From the NCBI GenBank assembly GCA_902496945.1, contig CABVDE010000001.1, positions 62,001 to 126,000 on the forward strand: 64,000 bases of DNA, written 5' to 3'. The notes under the pieces were generated by a model. That model saw only the letters and a program-made list of their open reading frames with translations, was not told where the DNA came from and did not search any database. The position numbers and the translations under genes are program-made. This document shows, piece after piece, positions 31,945-40,290 of this stretch. The stretch is from an uncultured Collinsella sp. (GTDB lineage Bacteria; Actinomycetota; Coriobacteriia; Coriobacteriales; Coriobacteriaceae). Numbering within the stretch: position 1 is the first letter of the stretch; each line of letters opens with the position of its first letter.

Positions 31945-33906
31945 CTAGTTGGTCGTACCGGAATCGTCGCCCGTGCTCGTGCCCGAACCCGAGCCCGAGC
32001 CAGAAAGTGCAACCGTCAGCGTAATCGTGCTGTCGGTGGACTGCTTGCCGGTGGGGGAGACGCCCGTAACGGTGGCATCCTCGTTACCGCTCACGGGGTT
32101 GCCGTTCTGGTCACAGAAGCCAATGTTATAGAAACCGGCGTTGTTGAGCGCAGTAACGGCGGCGGAGATGCTCTTGCCGTACAGGTTGCTCGGGACGGTG
32201 GCCTTGCCGGACTTCTTGGCAATGACGACCGTGATCGTCGCACCGGGCTTCTGCTTGCCGCTGGGGTTCCAGCTAATCACGGTGCCCTCGGTAACCGAGT
32301 CGTTCTCCTGGTAGCTCACGTCGACGCCAAAGCCTGCCATATCGAGGGCGTTGCGCGCCTGGGCCTCGGTCATGCCGGTCAGGTCGGGGACGGACGTGGT
32401 ATCCGGGCCGCTCGAGACCTTGTACGAGACGGTCGTGCCCTTCTCGACTTCCTTACCGGCTTCGGTGCCCTGCTCAAAGACCTGGCCCTCATCGGCCTCG
32501 TTGGCCTCCTCGGAGGCGCTGCCCTTCAGGCCAACGCTTGCCAGCGCGGCTTCGGCCTGGTCCTTGGTCAGGCCGACAAGCTGGGGAACCTCAACCTTCT
32601 CGGAGGGCTTGGGGCCCTTGGAGATTACCAGGTTCACCTTGGTGCCCTTGGCCTTCTTGGTGTTGCCGTTGGGCGTCTGCTCGGCGACCTTGCCCTCGTC
32701 GACATCGTCGTTGTAGCTTTGGTCGATGGTGCCGACCTCGAGGCCGGCTTCCTTGATCAGCTCGACGGCAGTCTGCTGATCCTTGCCCAGCACGTCGGGC
32801 ACGGTGACCTGCTCGCCGCCAAAGAGCCCTGTGGCAAAGGCCACCACGATGCCGATGACGGCAACGGCTGCCACCACGGCGGCGATGATCTTGTTCTTGT
32901 TGGATTTGGGCTTTTCGACCTCGTAGGAGCCGGTGGAGCCCGAAACCGAGCTACGGGCGGTATTCTGGCCGCTCACGCCCGAGACGGGACGCACCATGGC
33001 GCGCGTCTGATCGGATAGTTCGCGAGTCTTGGTGGCGCCCAGTTCACCGGGGGCGCCGATGATGCGCGTGGGCTCCGAGATGTTGACGGTATGGCCCGAC
33101 AGGTAGCTGTTGAGCACCTGACGCAGCTCGTCGGCGGTCTGGAAGCGGTTTGCCGGGTCCTTCTCCATGCACTTGAGGATGATGCGCTCAAGGTCGGCGT
33201 CGACACCGGAGTTGATCTGGCTCGGCGGAACAGGCAGCTCGTTGACCTGCTTGAGTGCGACCGAGATAGCGTCGTCACCGTCAAAGGGAACGCGGCCGGT
33301 GGCGCACTCGTACATCACGACGCCCAGCGAGTAGATATCCGAGGTGGGGCCGAGGTCCTGACCGCGGGTCTGCTCGGGGCTGACGTAGTGGGCGGTTCCC
33401 AGCACGTTGTTGTCTTGCGTGAGGTGGCTGTTCTTGGCGCGCGCGATGCCAAAGTCCATGACCTTGATGTTGCCGTCGGGCAGCACCATGATGTTCTGCG
33501 GCTTGATGTCGCGGTGGATGATCTCGTGCTTGTGGGCGACCGAGAGTGCAGAGCTAATCTGCGAGCCGATCTGGGCGACCTTCTTGGGGTCGAGGGCGCC
33601 GTGGCTCTTGATACCGCTCTTAAGGTCGGTGCCGCGCAGGTACTCCATGACGATGTAATAGGTGTCGCCGTCCTTGCCCCAATCGTAGACGCCCACGATA
33701 TAGGGGGAGGAGAGACCGGCTGCTGCCTGGGCCTCCTGCTTAAAGCGTGCGGCGAAGGTTGCGTCGCCAGCATACTGCGGCAGCATGATCTTGACGGCTA
33801 CCGTGCGGTTGAGGACCTGGTCCTGTGCACGGTAGACGGTCGCCATGCCGCCTGTCCCCACCTTATCCTTGAGGAGGTATCTTCCCCCGAGGACCCTCTG
33901 TTCCAT
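31945..33906 (-). CDS. pknB: Ser/Thr protein kinase PknB with four PASTA repeats
   Basis: A 653-residue single-pass membrane kinase that senses cell-wall fragments and phosphorylates division and envelope proteins. Kinase domain 9-270: Gly loop VGTGGMATVYR, Lys39 in VAVKIML, HRDIKPQN at 131-138, DFG at 151-153, SPEQ at 176-179. TM 340-361. Four extracellular PASTA repeats (about 366-635) and a Ser/Gly/Thr tail. ATG 33906 has AGGAG 6 nt upstream. It is the last gene of the actinobacterial pstP-rodA-pbp-pknB type cluster. Confidence 0.95.
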   Translation of the reverse strand: MEQRVLGGRYLLKDKVGTGGMATVYRAQDQVLNRTVAVKIMLPQYAGDATFAARFKQEAQAAAGLSSPYIVGVYDWGKDGDTYYIVMEYLRGTDLKSGIKSHGALDPKKVAQIGSQISSALSVAHKHEIIHRDIKPQNIMVLPDGNIKVMDFGIARAKNSHLTQDNNVLGTAHYVSPEQTRGQDLGPTSDIYSLGVVMYECATGRVPFDGDDAISVALKQVNELPVPPSQINSGVDADLERIILKCMEKDPANRFQTADELRQVLNSYLSGHTVNISEPTRIIGAPGELGATKTRELSDQTRAMVRPVSGVSGQNTARSSVSGSTGSYEVEKPKSNKNKIIAAVVAAVAVIGIVVAFATGLFGGEQVTVPDVLGKDQQTAVELIKEAGLEVGTIDQSYNDDVDEGKVAEQTPNGNTKKAKGTKVNLVISKGPKPSEKVEVPQLVGLTKDQAEAALASVGLKGSASEEANEADEGQVFEQGTEAGKEVEKGTTVSYKVSSGPDTTSVPDLTGMTEAQARNALDMAGFGVDVSYQENDSVTEGTVISWNPSGKQKPGATITVVIAKKSGKATVPSNLYGKSISAAVTALNNAGFYNIGFCDQNGNPVSGNEDATVTGVSPTGKQSTDSTITLTVALSGSGSGSGTSTGDDSGTTN

Positions 33907-34038
33907 TCCTGCTCCTAACATAACTATTCGCTCAACGATGTGTGTAGTACCTACGATGTGGCCGCTGGGGCCATGTGGCGCGTTGCCGCTAACTCTTCGG
34001 TCGCGGCGCGCCTCGGGTGTCCGATTCGATCACGGGCG

Positions 34039-36909
34039 TCACGCTCCCTGGGCGGCAAGCGCCGCAGTCAGGACGATGCCGGCGATCTTGGCCGCCTCGA
34101 CGTCGTGTTGGTCGTAATCCTCCAAGGCCACCGAAATGGCGACCGTGGGTGAATCGTAAGGTGCGAAGCCGACGAACATCGAGTTGACGTTGGTGCCGCC
34201 AGTTTCGGCCGAACCGGTCTTGCCGGCGACCTTGACGCCCGGGATCTGGGCATCGGTGCCGGTGCCGGACTGGACGACGGCGAGCATGGCCTGCTTGACC
34301 TGGTCGGCCGTGGCAGAGCTGACAGCCTGGCCCAGTGAGCGGGACTGCGTGGTCTTGACCACGGTTCCGTCTGGGGCGAGCACCTGGGCAACGAAGAACG
34401 GGTCCATGACGACGCCGCTGTTGGCGATGGCCGCCGCGATAACGGCGTTCTGCATGACGGTGGTCTGCGGACCCGGCGTGTGGTCCATGCCGACGGGCTG
34501 CCCGGCGCCCGCCCAGGCGAGCTCCCATTCCGTCATCACCGACGGGTCGGGCATGATGGAGGGCGTGGTGGAGAAGTCTTGGCCGAGCGACTGGCCAAAC
34601 CCAAAGGCGTTCGCCTGGTTGACGAGCGTCTCGGCGCCGAGGTCGCGGGCCAGCTGGCCGTAGGCGACGTTGGACGACACGGCAAACGCGCGGCGGAGCG
34701 AGATGGTGCCGTAGCCGATGTCGTCGGCATTGGTGACGGCAGCGCCGCCGATCTCCATCTCGGCCGGAGCGCTATAGGTGGTGTCGAGCGTCGCTGCACC
34801 GGACTCGAGCGCCGCCGAAAGCGTGACGACCTTAAACGTGGAGCCCGGAGTATAGAGGGCGTCCATGGCGCGGTCGTACATAGAACCGTCCTCACCGCCA
34901 CCCGATTGCAGCAGGGCGTCGATGTTGGTGTTGTCGTAGGTGGGCGAGCTGGCACATGCGAGCACCGCGCCAGTGCGCGGGTCCATGACCACAACGGCGC
35001 CCTTAAAGCCCTTGAGCGCCTGCTCGGCAGCCGTCTGAATGCGCGAGTCGATGGTGAGTTTGGCGGTGTTGCCCGGTTGGGTCTGACCCGCGAGCGACGC
35101 TATGGCGTTGTTCCAGCTGGAGTAATCCTTAGAACCGGTGAGCGTGTCGTTCATAACGCTCTCGATGCCGGTGGTGCCGTACTGCTGGCTCACGTAGCCC
35201 ACCACGTGTGCCGCCAAGTTACCGTTGGGGTAAGAGCGGGCGTAAGTGCCGTCCTCCTGCTGCAGCGACTCGGCCAGCGTCACGCCGTCGGACGTGATGA
35301 TGGAGCCGCGCTGGATGTACTTGGAGCGGGCGATGGTGTGGTTGTTGGTCGGCATGTCCTGATAGTCCTTGGCCTTGATGACTTGGACATAGGTGAGGTT
35401 GCCGATAAGGATGGCGAACAGCGCCGTAAAGGCGAACACCGCGCGGGTCAGACGGTTGGCGAGCGCCACGCGTCCGAGTACGCCGGATTCAGGCGTGTCG
35501 AGCAGGCGACGGCGCATGCGCGAACCGACGGAATGGCTGCCACTGCCGTAGGAAGACGAGGTGGCAAAGCGCGTGCCCGTCGGGGCGGCGGCAGATGCGA
35601 CCTGATCATCGGTGATGGCGGCCATGGTGCCGGTGCCGGTAAGCTCGGCCTCGCGTCCGGTCGCCTCGTCACCGGCGCGTAGCAGGAGTGCGACGATGAT
35701 AAAGCTTGCCAGCAACGAGGAGCCGCCCTGGCTCATAAAGGGTAGGGTGACGCCGGTCAGCGGGATCAGGCGGGTAACGCCGCCTACGATCAAGAAGGCC
35801 TGGAAGCTGATGGCTGCCGTAAGACCGGTGGCGCTAAAGGCGGCAAGGTCGGACTTTGCGCGGGCGGCCGTGGTCAGGCCGCGAACGGCAAAGAGCATAA
35901 ACAGGATGAGCACGGCGCCGCCGCCCAAAAGGCCCATCTCCTCGCCGATGGCCGAGAAGATAAAGTCGGACTCGACGACGGGGATGTTGTTGGCCATGCC
36001 GTTGCCGATGCCAACGCCGACCAGACCGCCGTCGGCGAGCGAGAAGAGCGACTGGACAATCTGGTAGCCCTGGCCCTGGGCGTCCTTAAAAGGATCGACC
36101 CAAACCTGGAAACGCACCTGAACGTGCGACAGGAACTTGTAGGCGCCCACGGCTCCAACGGCCAAGAGCGCAAGGCCGATAACGACATACGAAAAGCGCC
36201 CCGTGGCAACGTAGAGCATCAGCAAGAAGATGGTGTAGAACAGCACGGCCGAACCCAGGTCGCGTTCGAAGACGACGACAAGCAGGCACACACCCCACAC
36301 GGCAAACAGCGGCAGCAGCAGTCGCAGGCGAGGGATCTTAAAGCCCAGGATCTTGCGGTTGGAGATGGAGAGCAGCTCGCGGTTCTCGGCCAAGTAGCCG
36401 GCCAGGAACAGGACGATAAAGACCTTGGCGAACTCGCCAGGCTGGATGGTAAAGCCCGCGATGCGAATCCACAGCTTGGAGCCCGAGATCGTGGTGCCGA
36501 TAAAGATGGGCAGCATCAGCAGGATGATGCCGATAATGCCAAAGGTGTACTTGTAGCGCATGACCACGTCGAGGTTTTTGATCAGTGCAAGCGTTCCCAC
36601 CATGAGCGCCACCGAGACAAACAGGATGATGAGCTGTGAGATGGCGAGGGTAGGGGCGAGGCGTGTCACGAACGTGATGCCGATGCCCGAAAGTATAAAT
36701 ACGATGGGCAGGATGGCAGGGTCGGCGCCGGGCGCCAAGATGCGCACGGCGATATGTGCCGCGGCGAAGGCGGCAAAGAGGCCGATCGGCACGGCGAGCG
36801 TCTCAAAGGAGATGGCGGCGCCCGCGGTGAGCACGTACATCGCATACAGCAGGATGACGGGGAACGCCGAGGCGATGAGCAAGAGCAGTTCGGTGTTGCG
36901 GCGACTCAT
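34039..36909 (-). CDS. RodA/FtsW glycosyltransferase fused to a class B penicillin-binding protein
   Basis: A 956-residue membrane protein uniting two enzymes that normally are separate. Residues 1-410 are a ~10-TM SEDS polymerase (IQPGEFAKVFIVLFLAGYLA, FERDLGSAVLF, PFMSQGGSSLL); residues ~410-470 are a linker; a TM near 480-500 anchors a transpeptidase with the active Ser690 in GSTFK, SSN near 756 and KTGSAE near 890. Such pairs polymerise and cross-link peptidoglycan. ATG 36909 has GGGAG 8 nt upstream. The frame is uninterrupted, so the fusion is genuine unless a stop was missed in assembly. Confidence 0.93.
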   Translation of the reverse strand: MSRRNTELLLLIASAFPVILLYAMYVLTAGAAISFETLAVPIGLFAAFAAAHIAVRILAPGADPAILPIVFILSGIGITFVTRLAPTLAISQLIILFVSVALMVGTLALIKNLDVVMRYKYTFGIIGIILLMLPIFIGTTISGSKLWIRIAGFTIQPGEFAKVFIVLFLAGYLAENRELLSISNRKILGFKIPRLRLLLPLFAVWGVCLLVVVFERDLGSAVLFYTIFLLMLYVATGRFSYVVIGLALLAVGAVGAYKFLSHVQVRFQVWVDPFKDAQGQGYQIVQSLFSLADGGLVGVGIGNGMANNIPVVESDFIFSAIGEEMGLLGGGAVLILFMLFAVRGLTTAARAKSDLAAFSATGLTAAISFQAFLIVGGVTRLIPLTGVTLPFMSQGGSSLLASFIIVALLLRAGDEATGREAELTGTGTMAAITDDQVASAAAPTGTRFATSSSYGSGSHSVGSRMRRRLLDTPESGVLGRVALANRLTRAVFAFTALFAILIGNLTYVQVIKAKDYQDMPTNNHTIARSKYIQRGSIITSDGVTLAESLQQEDGTYARSYPNGNLAAHVVGYVSQQYGTTGIESVMNDTLTGSKDYSSWNNAIASLAGQTQPGNTAKLTIDSRIQTAAEQALKGFKGAVVVMDPRTGAVLACASSPTYDNTNIDALLQSGGGEDGSMYDRAMDALYTPGSTFKVVTLSAALESGAATLDTTYSAPAEMEIGGAAVTNADDIGYGTISLRRAFAVSSNVAYGQLARDLGAETLVNQANAFGFGQSLGQDFSTTPSIMPDPSVMTEWELAWAGAGQPVGMDHTPGPQTTVMQNAVIAAAIANSGVVMDPFFVAQVLAPDGTVVKTTQSRSLGQAVSSATADQVKQAMLAVVQSGTGTDAQIPGVKVAGKTGSAETGGTNVNSMFVGFAPYDSPTVAISVALEDYDQHDVEAAKIAGIVLTAALAAQGA

Positions 36910-36925
36910 AAGCGGCACTCCCTTT

Positions 36926-38860
36926 CTAATTCTTATCGGAGGCTTCGGCCTCGGCGGACTGTTCGGCGGTTTTCTCGGAATCCGATTCGGAGGTCGATCC
37001 CTGATCGGTGTTGTCGCGAATCGTTTGCGCGTCGATCACCTGGCGGGTCTGTTCCTCATCGATTTGATGACGGTACTTGGATATCGTGTCCTGCGCATCG
37101 TCGACACTTGTTTGCGGAATGCCCGCCCTGAGGCGGTTTTGCGTGTCTTCGGGCAGGTCGGACAGCTTGATACTGGTTTCGCTCTCGAGCCAGTGGAGTC
37201 TGAGTCCGAGCGGCTTGCCGGGCAGGCCGCGCCAGACGGCGACATTGCCCTGGTAGGTACCCAGGTAGTACGAGCCGGTGACGCCCGTGTAGGCCCAGAT
37301 GCCAGCTGCCAGCACTAAGACGAGGCCCAAGACCACGCCGATGGTGATATTGCGGCGACGCACGCGTTGTGCCTCGCGCATGATGCCATCGTCGACCAGA
37401 TCGACGACCACCACGGTCACGTTGTCGTGACCTCCGGCGGCAAGCGCCGCATCTACCAGGTTGTCGACGCAGATCTGTGCGGTCGAGGACTGTGTGGCGA
37501 TATTCTCGATATCGCTATCGGGAATCATGCTCGAAAGGCCGTCGGAACACAGGATCAGGCGGTCGCCCTCCTCGATGTGCAGGGTAAAGTGGTCGGCGTA
37601 CATGGCAGGGTCCGAACCGAGCGCACGGGTGATGACCGAACGGTTGGGGTGGACGCGGGCCTCGTCGGCCGTAATCTCGCCGGCGTCCACGAGTTCTTCC
37701 ACATAGGAGTGGTCGCGGGTCACGCGGATGAGCGTGCCCTCGTGGAGCAGGTAGGCGCGCGAGTCGCCCACGTGGGCGATGGCGAGCGTGTCGTTCTCGA
37801 TATAGGCGCAGGTGGCCGTGCAGCCCATGCCGGGCTTGCCCAGGCCGTTCAAGGCGGCCTCGATTACAGCTGCGTTAGCGGCTTCGACGGCTGCCGCCAA
37901 ACGTGCCGCGTCGGCAGACTGCGGGGCCGTCTTGGCAATAGTCTCGACGGCGATGGAAGAGGCTACCTCGCCGGCAGCGTGACCGCCCATGCCGTCGCAT
38001 ACGCAAAAGAGCGGCGACTGCACCAGATAGGAATCCTCATTGTGCGGGCGAACGCAGCCAACGTCGGAGCGGGCGCCCCACATGAGCTGCGTGGTGGTGC
38101 CGGCGTCATAGGTCGAGTCGGTTTCGATGCGCTCCTCGGTCAGGGGCTCAAAGCTCATGGTCGAGCCGGGGTCTTTGAGCTTGGCCTCAACGGCGGCAAC
38201 GTCGATTTCGGCTGTGTCGTCGGGGGAGACGGTGTCGGTCTCGGCGTTTGATTCGGCGTCGGTGGTGTCCGGGGAGTCGAGTTCCTGGGTTGTGCCGCCG
38301 GCCAGCTCGTCGTCTTGCGGGTCGAAGGCTATAGGCTCGGGCGTCGCAAAGTGCGACGGCGCGGGTGTGCTTTGGGGCTGAACAGCGGGTTCGACCGCGG
38401 CGATGGGTTCGCTTGCGGGTGCAGGCTGCGGGGCCATGGGTGTAGAGGTGTCCTCGGGAGAGGGCACTGCCTCGGACGCCGGCGTGGATACGGGTGCAAC
38501 CTCGGACGCCGAGGCCACGGGAAACACCGGAGCGGCGGGCTCGGGTGCCTCAAATACCGCGGCGCTCTCGTTGATTGCCGCGGCGACGGGCTCGGCAAAG
38601 TGAGCCGGCGCCGGGGTTGTTTCGGGCACTGTGGGCTGTTCCGCAGCATGTGCGCCGATGGGCGCCGCTGCGGCATCCTCTTCGTCCTCGTTATCGGCGA
38701 GATCCGAAATATCATGTGTTACATGCGAAAGAGGCAGGGAGAACACGGTGTCCTCGGGCTCCACGGGCGTGGAGCTCGCCGGAGCGGCGTGGGCCGGTGC
38801 AGCTGCGGCGGCAGCCGGTGCCTCGGTCATGGTTGCGGACTTGTTCTCCTCGTCGATCAT
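36926..38860 (-). CDS. pstP: PP2C-type Ser/Thr phosphatase PstP with N-terminal extension
   Basis: A 644-residue membrane phosphatase opposing the local kinases. The first ~255 residues are Ala/Pro/Glu-rich and probably disordered, not present in standard PstP. The PP2C domain covers about 258-500 with metal motifs RPHNEDS, CDGMGGHAAGE, HVGDSRAYL, SDGLSSM and GGHDNVTVVVV. A TM (about 512-535) and a ~100-residue acidic extracytoplasmic tail follow. Its ATG overlaps the FHA gene stop by 4 nt; 16 nt separate it from the rodA-pbp gene. Confidence 0.93.
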   Translation of the reverse strand: MIDEENKSATMTEAPAAAAAAPAHAAPASSTPVEPEDTVFSLPLSHVTHDISDLADNEDEEDAAAAPIGAHAAEQPTVPETTPAPAHFAEPVAAAINESAAVFEAPEPAAPVFPVASASEVAPVSTPASEAVPSPEDTSTPMAPQPAPASEPIAAVEPAVQPQSTPAPSHFATPEPIAFDPQDDELAGGTTQELDSPDTTDAESNAETDTVSPDDTAEIDVAAVEAKLKDPGSTMSFEPLTEERIETDSTYDAGTTTQLMWGARSDVGCVRPHNEDSYLVQSPLFCVCDGMGGHAAGEVASSIAVETIAKTAPQSADAARLAAAVEAANAAVIEAALNGLGKPGMGCTATCAYIENDTLAIAHVGDSRAYLLHEGTLIRVTRDHSYVEELVDAGEITADEARVHPNRSVITRALGSDPAMYADHFTLHIEEGDRLILCSDGLSSMIPDSDIENIATQSSTAQICVDNLVDAALAAGGHDNVTVVVVDLVDDGIMREAQRVRRRNITIGVVLGLVLVLAAGIWAYTGVTGSYYLGTYQGNVAVWRGLPGKPLGLRLHWLESETSIKLSDLPEDTQNRLRAGIPQTSVDDAQDTISKYRHQIDEEQTRQVIDAQTIRDNTDQGSTSESDSEKTAEQSAEAEASDKN

Positions 38861-39273
38861 CGACGGTTCACCTTCATGACCACGTCGCCAATCTGGACCT
38901 CGTCGCCCTCACGCAGCGTCGCGGGTTCCACGAGCTGGCGGCCGTTGACGAGCGTGCCGTTAAGCGAGTTGAGGTCCTCGATGATGAGTGCCGGGCCCTG
39001 CAGCGAAAAGCGCGCATGCGAGGCCGAGACAAACGGTTCGTTGATGCAGATGTCCGAAGACGGCGAGCGGCCGACGATGACGGGGCCGAGCATGTCTACG
39101 TGGATGCCGCGGATGCCGCGCGGACCCTTGTCCACATCGATCGTCCAGATGGCCGAGTCGCGGCGCTGACCGCGCACGAGCCCCACGCCGGTCTTCATGA
39201 CGGCGAACAGGAAGATATAGAGCAGGGCGACCAGGACGATGCGACCTGCAAAAAGGACGATATCGATGTTCAT
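38857..39273 (-). CDS. fhaB: FHA-domain membrane protein (FhaB-like)
   Basis: A 138-residue protein: one N-terminal TM (about 8-25) and an FHA domain (about 55-130) with GRSPSSDICI, the SASHARF Ser/His site and LNSLNGTLVNG. FHA domains bind phosphothreonine, so it is a likely partner or substrate of the cluster kinases. It lies 6 nt after the fhaA-like gene and overlaps pstP by 4 nt. Confidence 0.92.
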   Translation of the reverse strand: MNIDIVLFAGRIVLVALLYIFLFAVMKTGVGLVRGQRRDSAIWTIDVDKGPRGIRGIHVDMLGPVIVGRSPSSDICINEPFVSASHARFSLQGPALIIEDLNSLNGTLVNGRQLVEPATLREGDEVQIGDVVMKVNRR

Positions 39274-39279
39274 AAGCGA

Positions 39280-40290
39280 CTATCCCCTAAATTCAAAGGT
39301 ACTCAGGCCAAACGTCAGCAGATCGCCGTTGCGCAGCGGGCAGCGCGTGATGCGGCGGTTGTTGACGAGCGTGCCGTTGGTGGAATTGAGGTCCTCGATC
39401 GACCAGTCCGAGCCCGTAAAGGTGAGCTGGGCATGGCGGCGCGATACGTTGGGGTCGCGCAGGGCGATGTCGGAAACCGAGCGCTCGCGGCCGATGGTCA
39501 CCTGTGCGGAGGTGATGCTATGGCTCTCGCCGCTCACGACGTCGACGAGCTGGGCGAGCGGGCGCTGCGGGGCGCGAGTACTCGCCATGTTGGAGGCGAT
39601 GCCGGCTGCGGCGCCAAGGCCCACGGCGGCACCAGTTGCGGCGGCTCCGCCCATGCCGGCAAGCGCGTCGCGCGAGACGGTCTGCGGCACCGGGATAGGA
39701 GCGGCGGGGTCGGGGACGCTAGGCGCGAAGGGATCTGCCACGCCAAGCGGGTCGGGAGAGGCGGTGCGAGGCGTCGGCTGCTGCTGGGGCATGGCGGCGG
39801 GGCGCTGCTGCTGCGGGGCGGCAAATTGCTGCTGGCCGGCGCGCGGGGCGCTGGCGGCGCGGCTTGCGGCCGAGTTGTTCTGGCCCAGGCCGTTTTGATA
39901 AGCGCGCTCTTCTTCGTACAGGCGGCCGAGCGTGGGGGCATCGACATTCTCGGCAAAGACCGAGAACTTGCCGGCGCGCAGCTGCGGATCGATCATAAAG
40001 CGGACGAGGGGCTCGCCGACAAAGACATAACGGCGCTTTTCGGCCTGCGCCTTCACAAACTCGCGAACCTCGCGCGAAAGCTCGGGGTAGAACGGGGCGA
40101 GCATGGGGTCGTCGTCGTCGGCGATCAGGATGGTATAGAGTGCCGGCGCCGTGTTGACGCCGTTGATCACCAGAGTCTGATCCTCCATGTCGCGAGCGGC
40201 CTGCTTGGCAAGCTTCTTAAAGGAGAACGGGGCACGGGTGGCACCGAAGATGCCGGCCACGTGGTCCTCGAAGATGTTCAGGAAGTTCAC
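39280..40290 (-). CDS. fhaA: FhaA-like protein: DUF3662 plus FHA domain
   Basis: A 336-residue cytoplasmic protein. Residues 1-125 form the DUF3662 domain (FEDHVAGIFG, YPELSREVREFVK); a Gln/Ala/Pro-rich linker spans about 140-235; the C-terminal FHA domain (about 245-335) has GRERSVSDIAL, VSRRHAQL and LNSTNGTLVNN. GTG 40290 follows GGAGAGTG and overlaps the upstream kinase stop (GTGA). In other actinobacteria FhaA links PknB to cell-wall synthesis. Confidence 0.92.
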   Translation of the reverse strand: MNFLNIFEDHVAGIFGATRAPFSFKKLAKQAARDMEDQTLVINGVNTAPALYTILIADDDDPMLAPFYPELSREVREFVKAQAEKRRYVFVGEPLVRFMIDPQLRAGKFSVFAENVDAPTLGRLYEEERAYQNGLGQNNSAASRAASAPRAGQQQFAAPQQQRPAAMPQQQPTPRTASPDPLGVADPFAPSVPDPAAPIPVPQTVSRDALAGMGGAAATGAAVGLGAAAGIASNMASTRAPQRPLAQLVDVVSGESHSITSAQVTIGRERSVSDIALRDPNVSRRHAQLTFTGSDWSIEDLNSTNGTLVNNRRITRCPLRNGDLLTFGLSTFEFRG

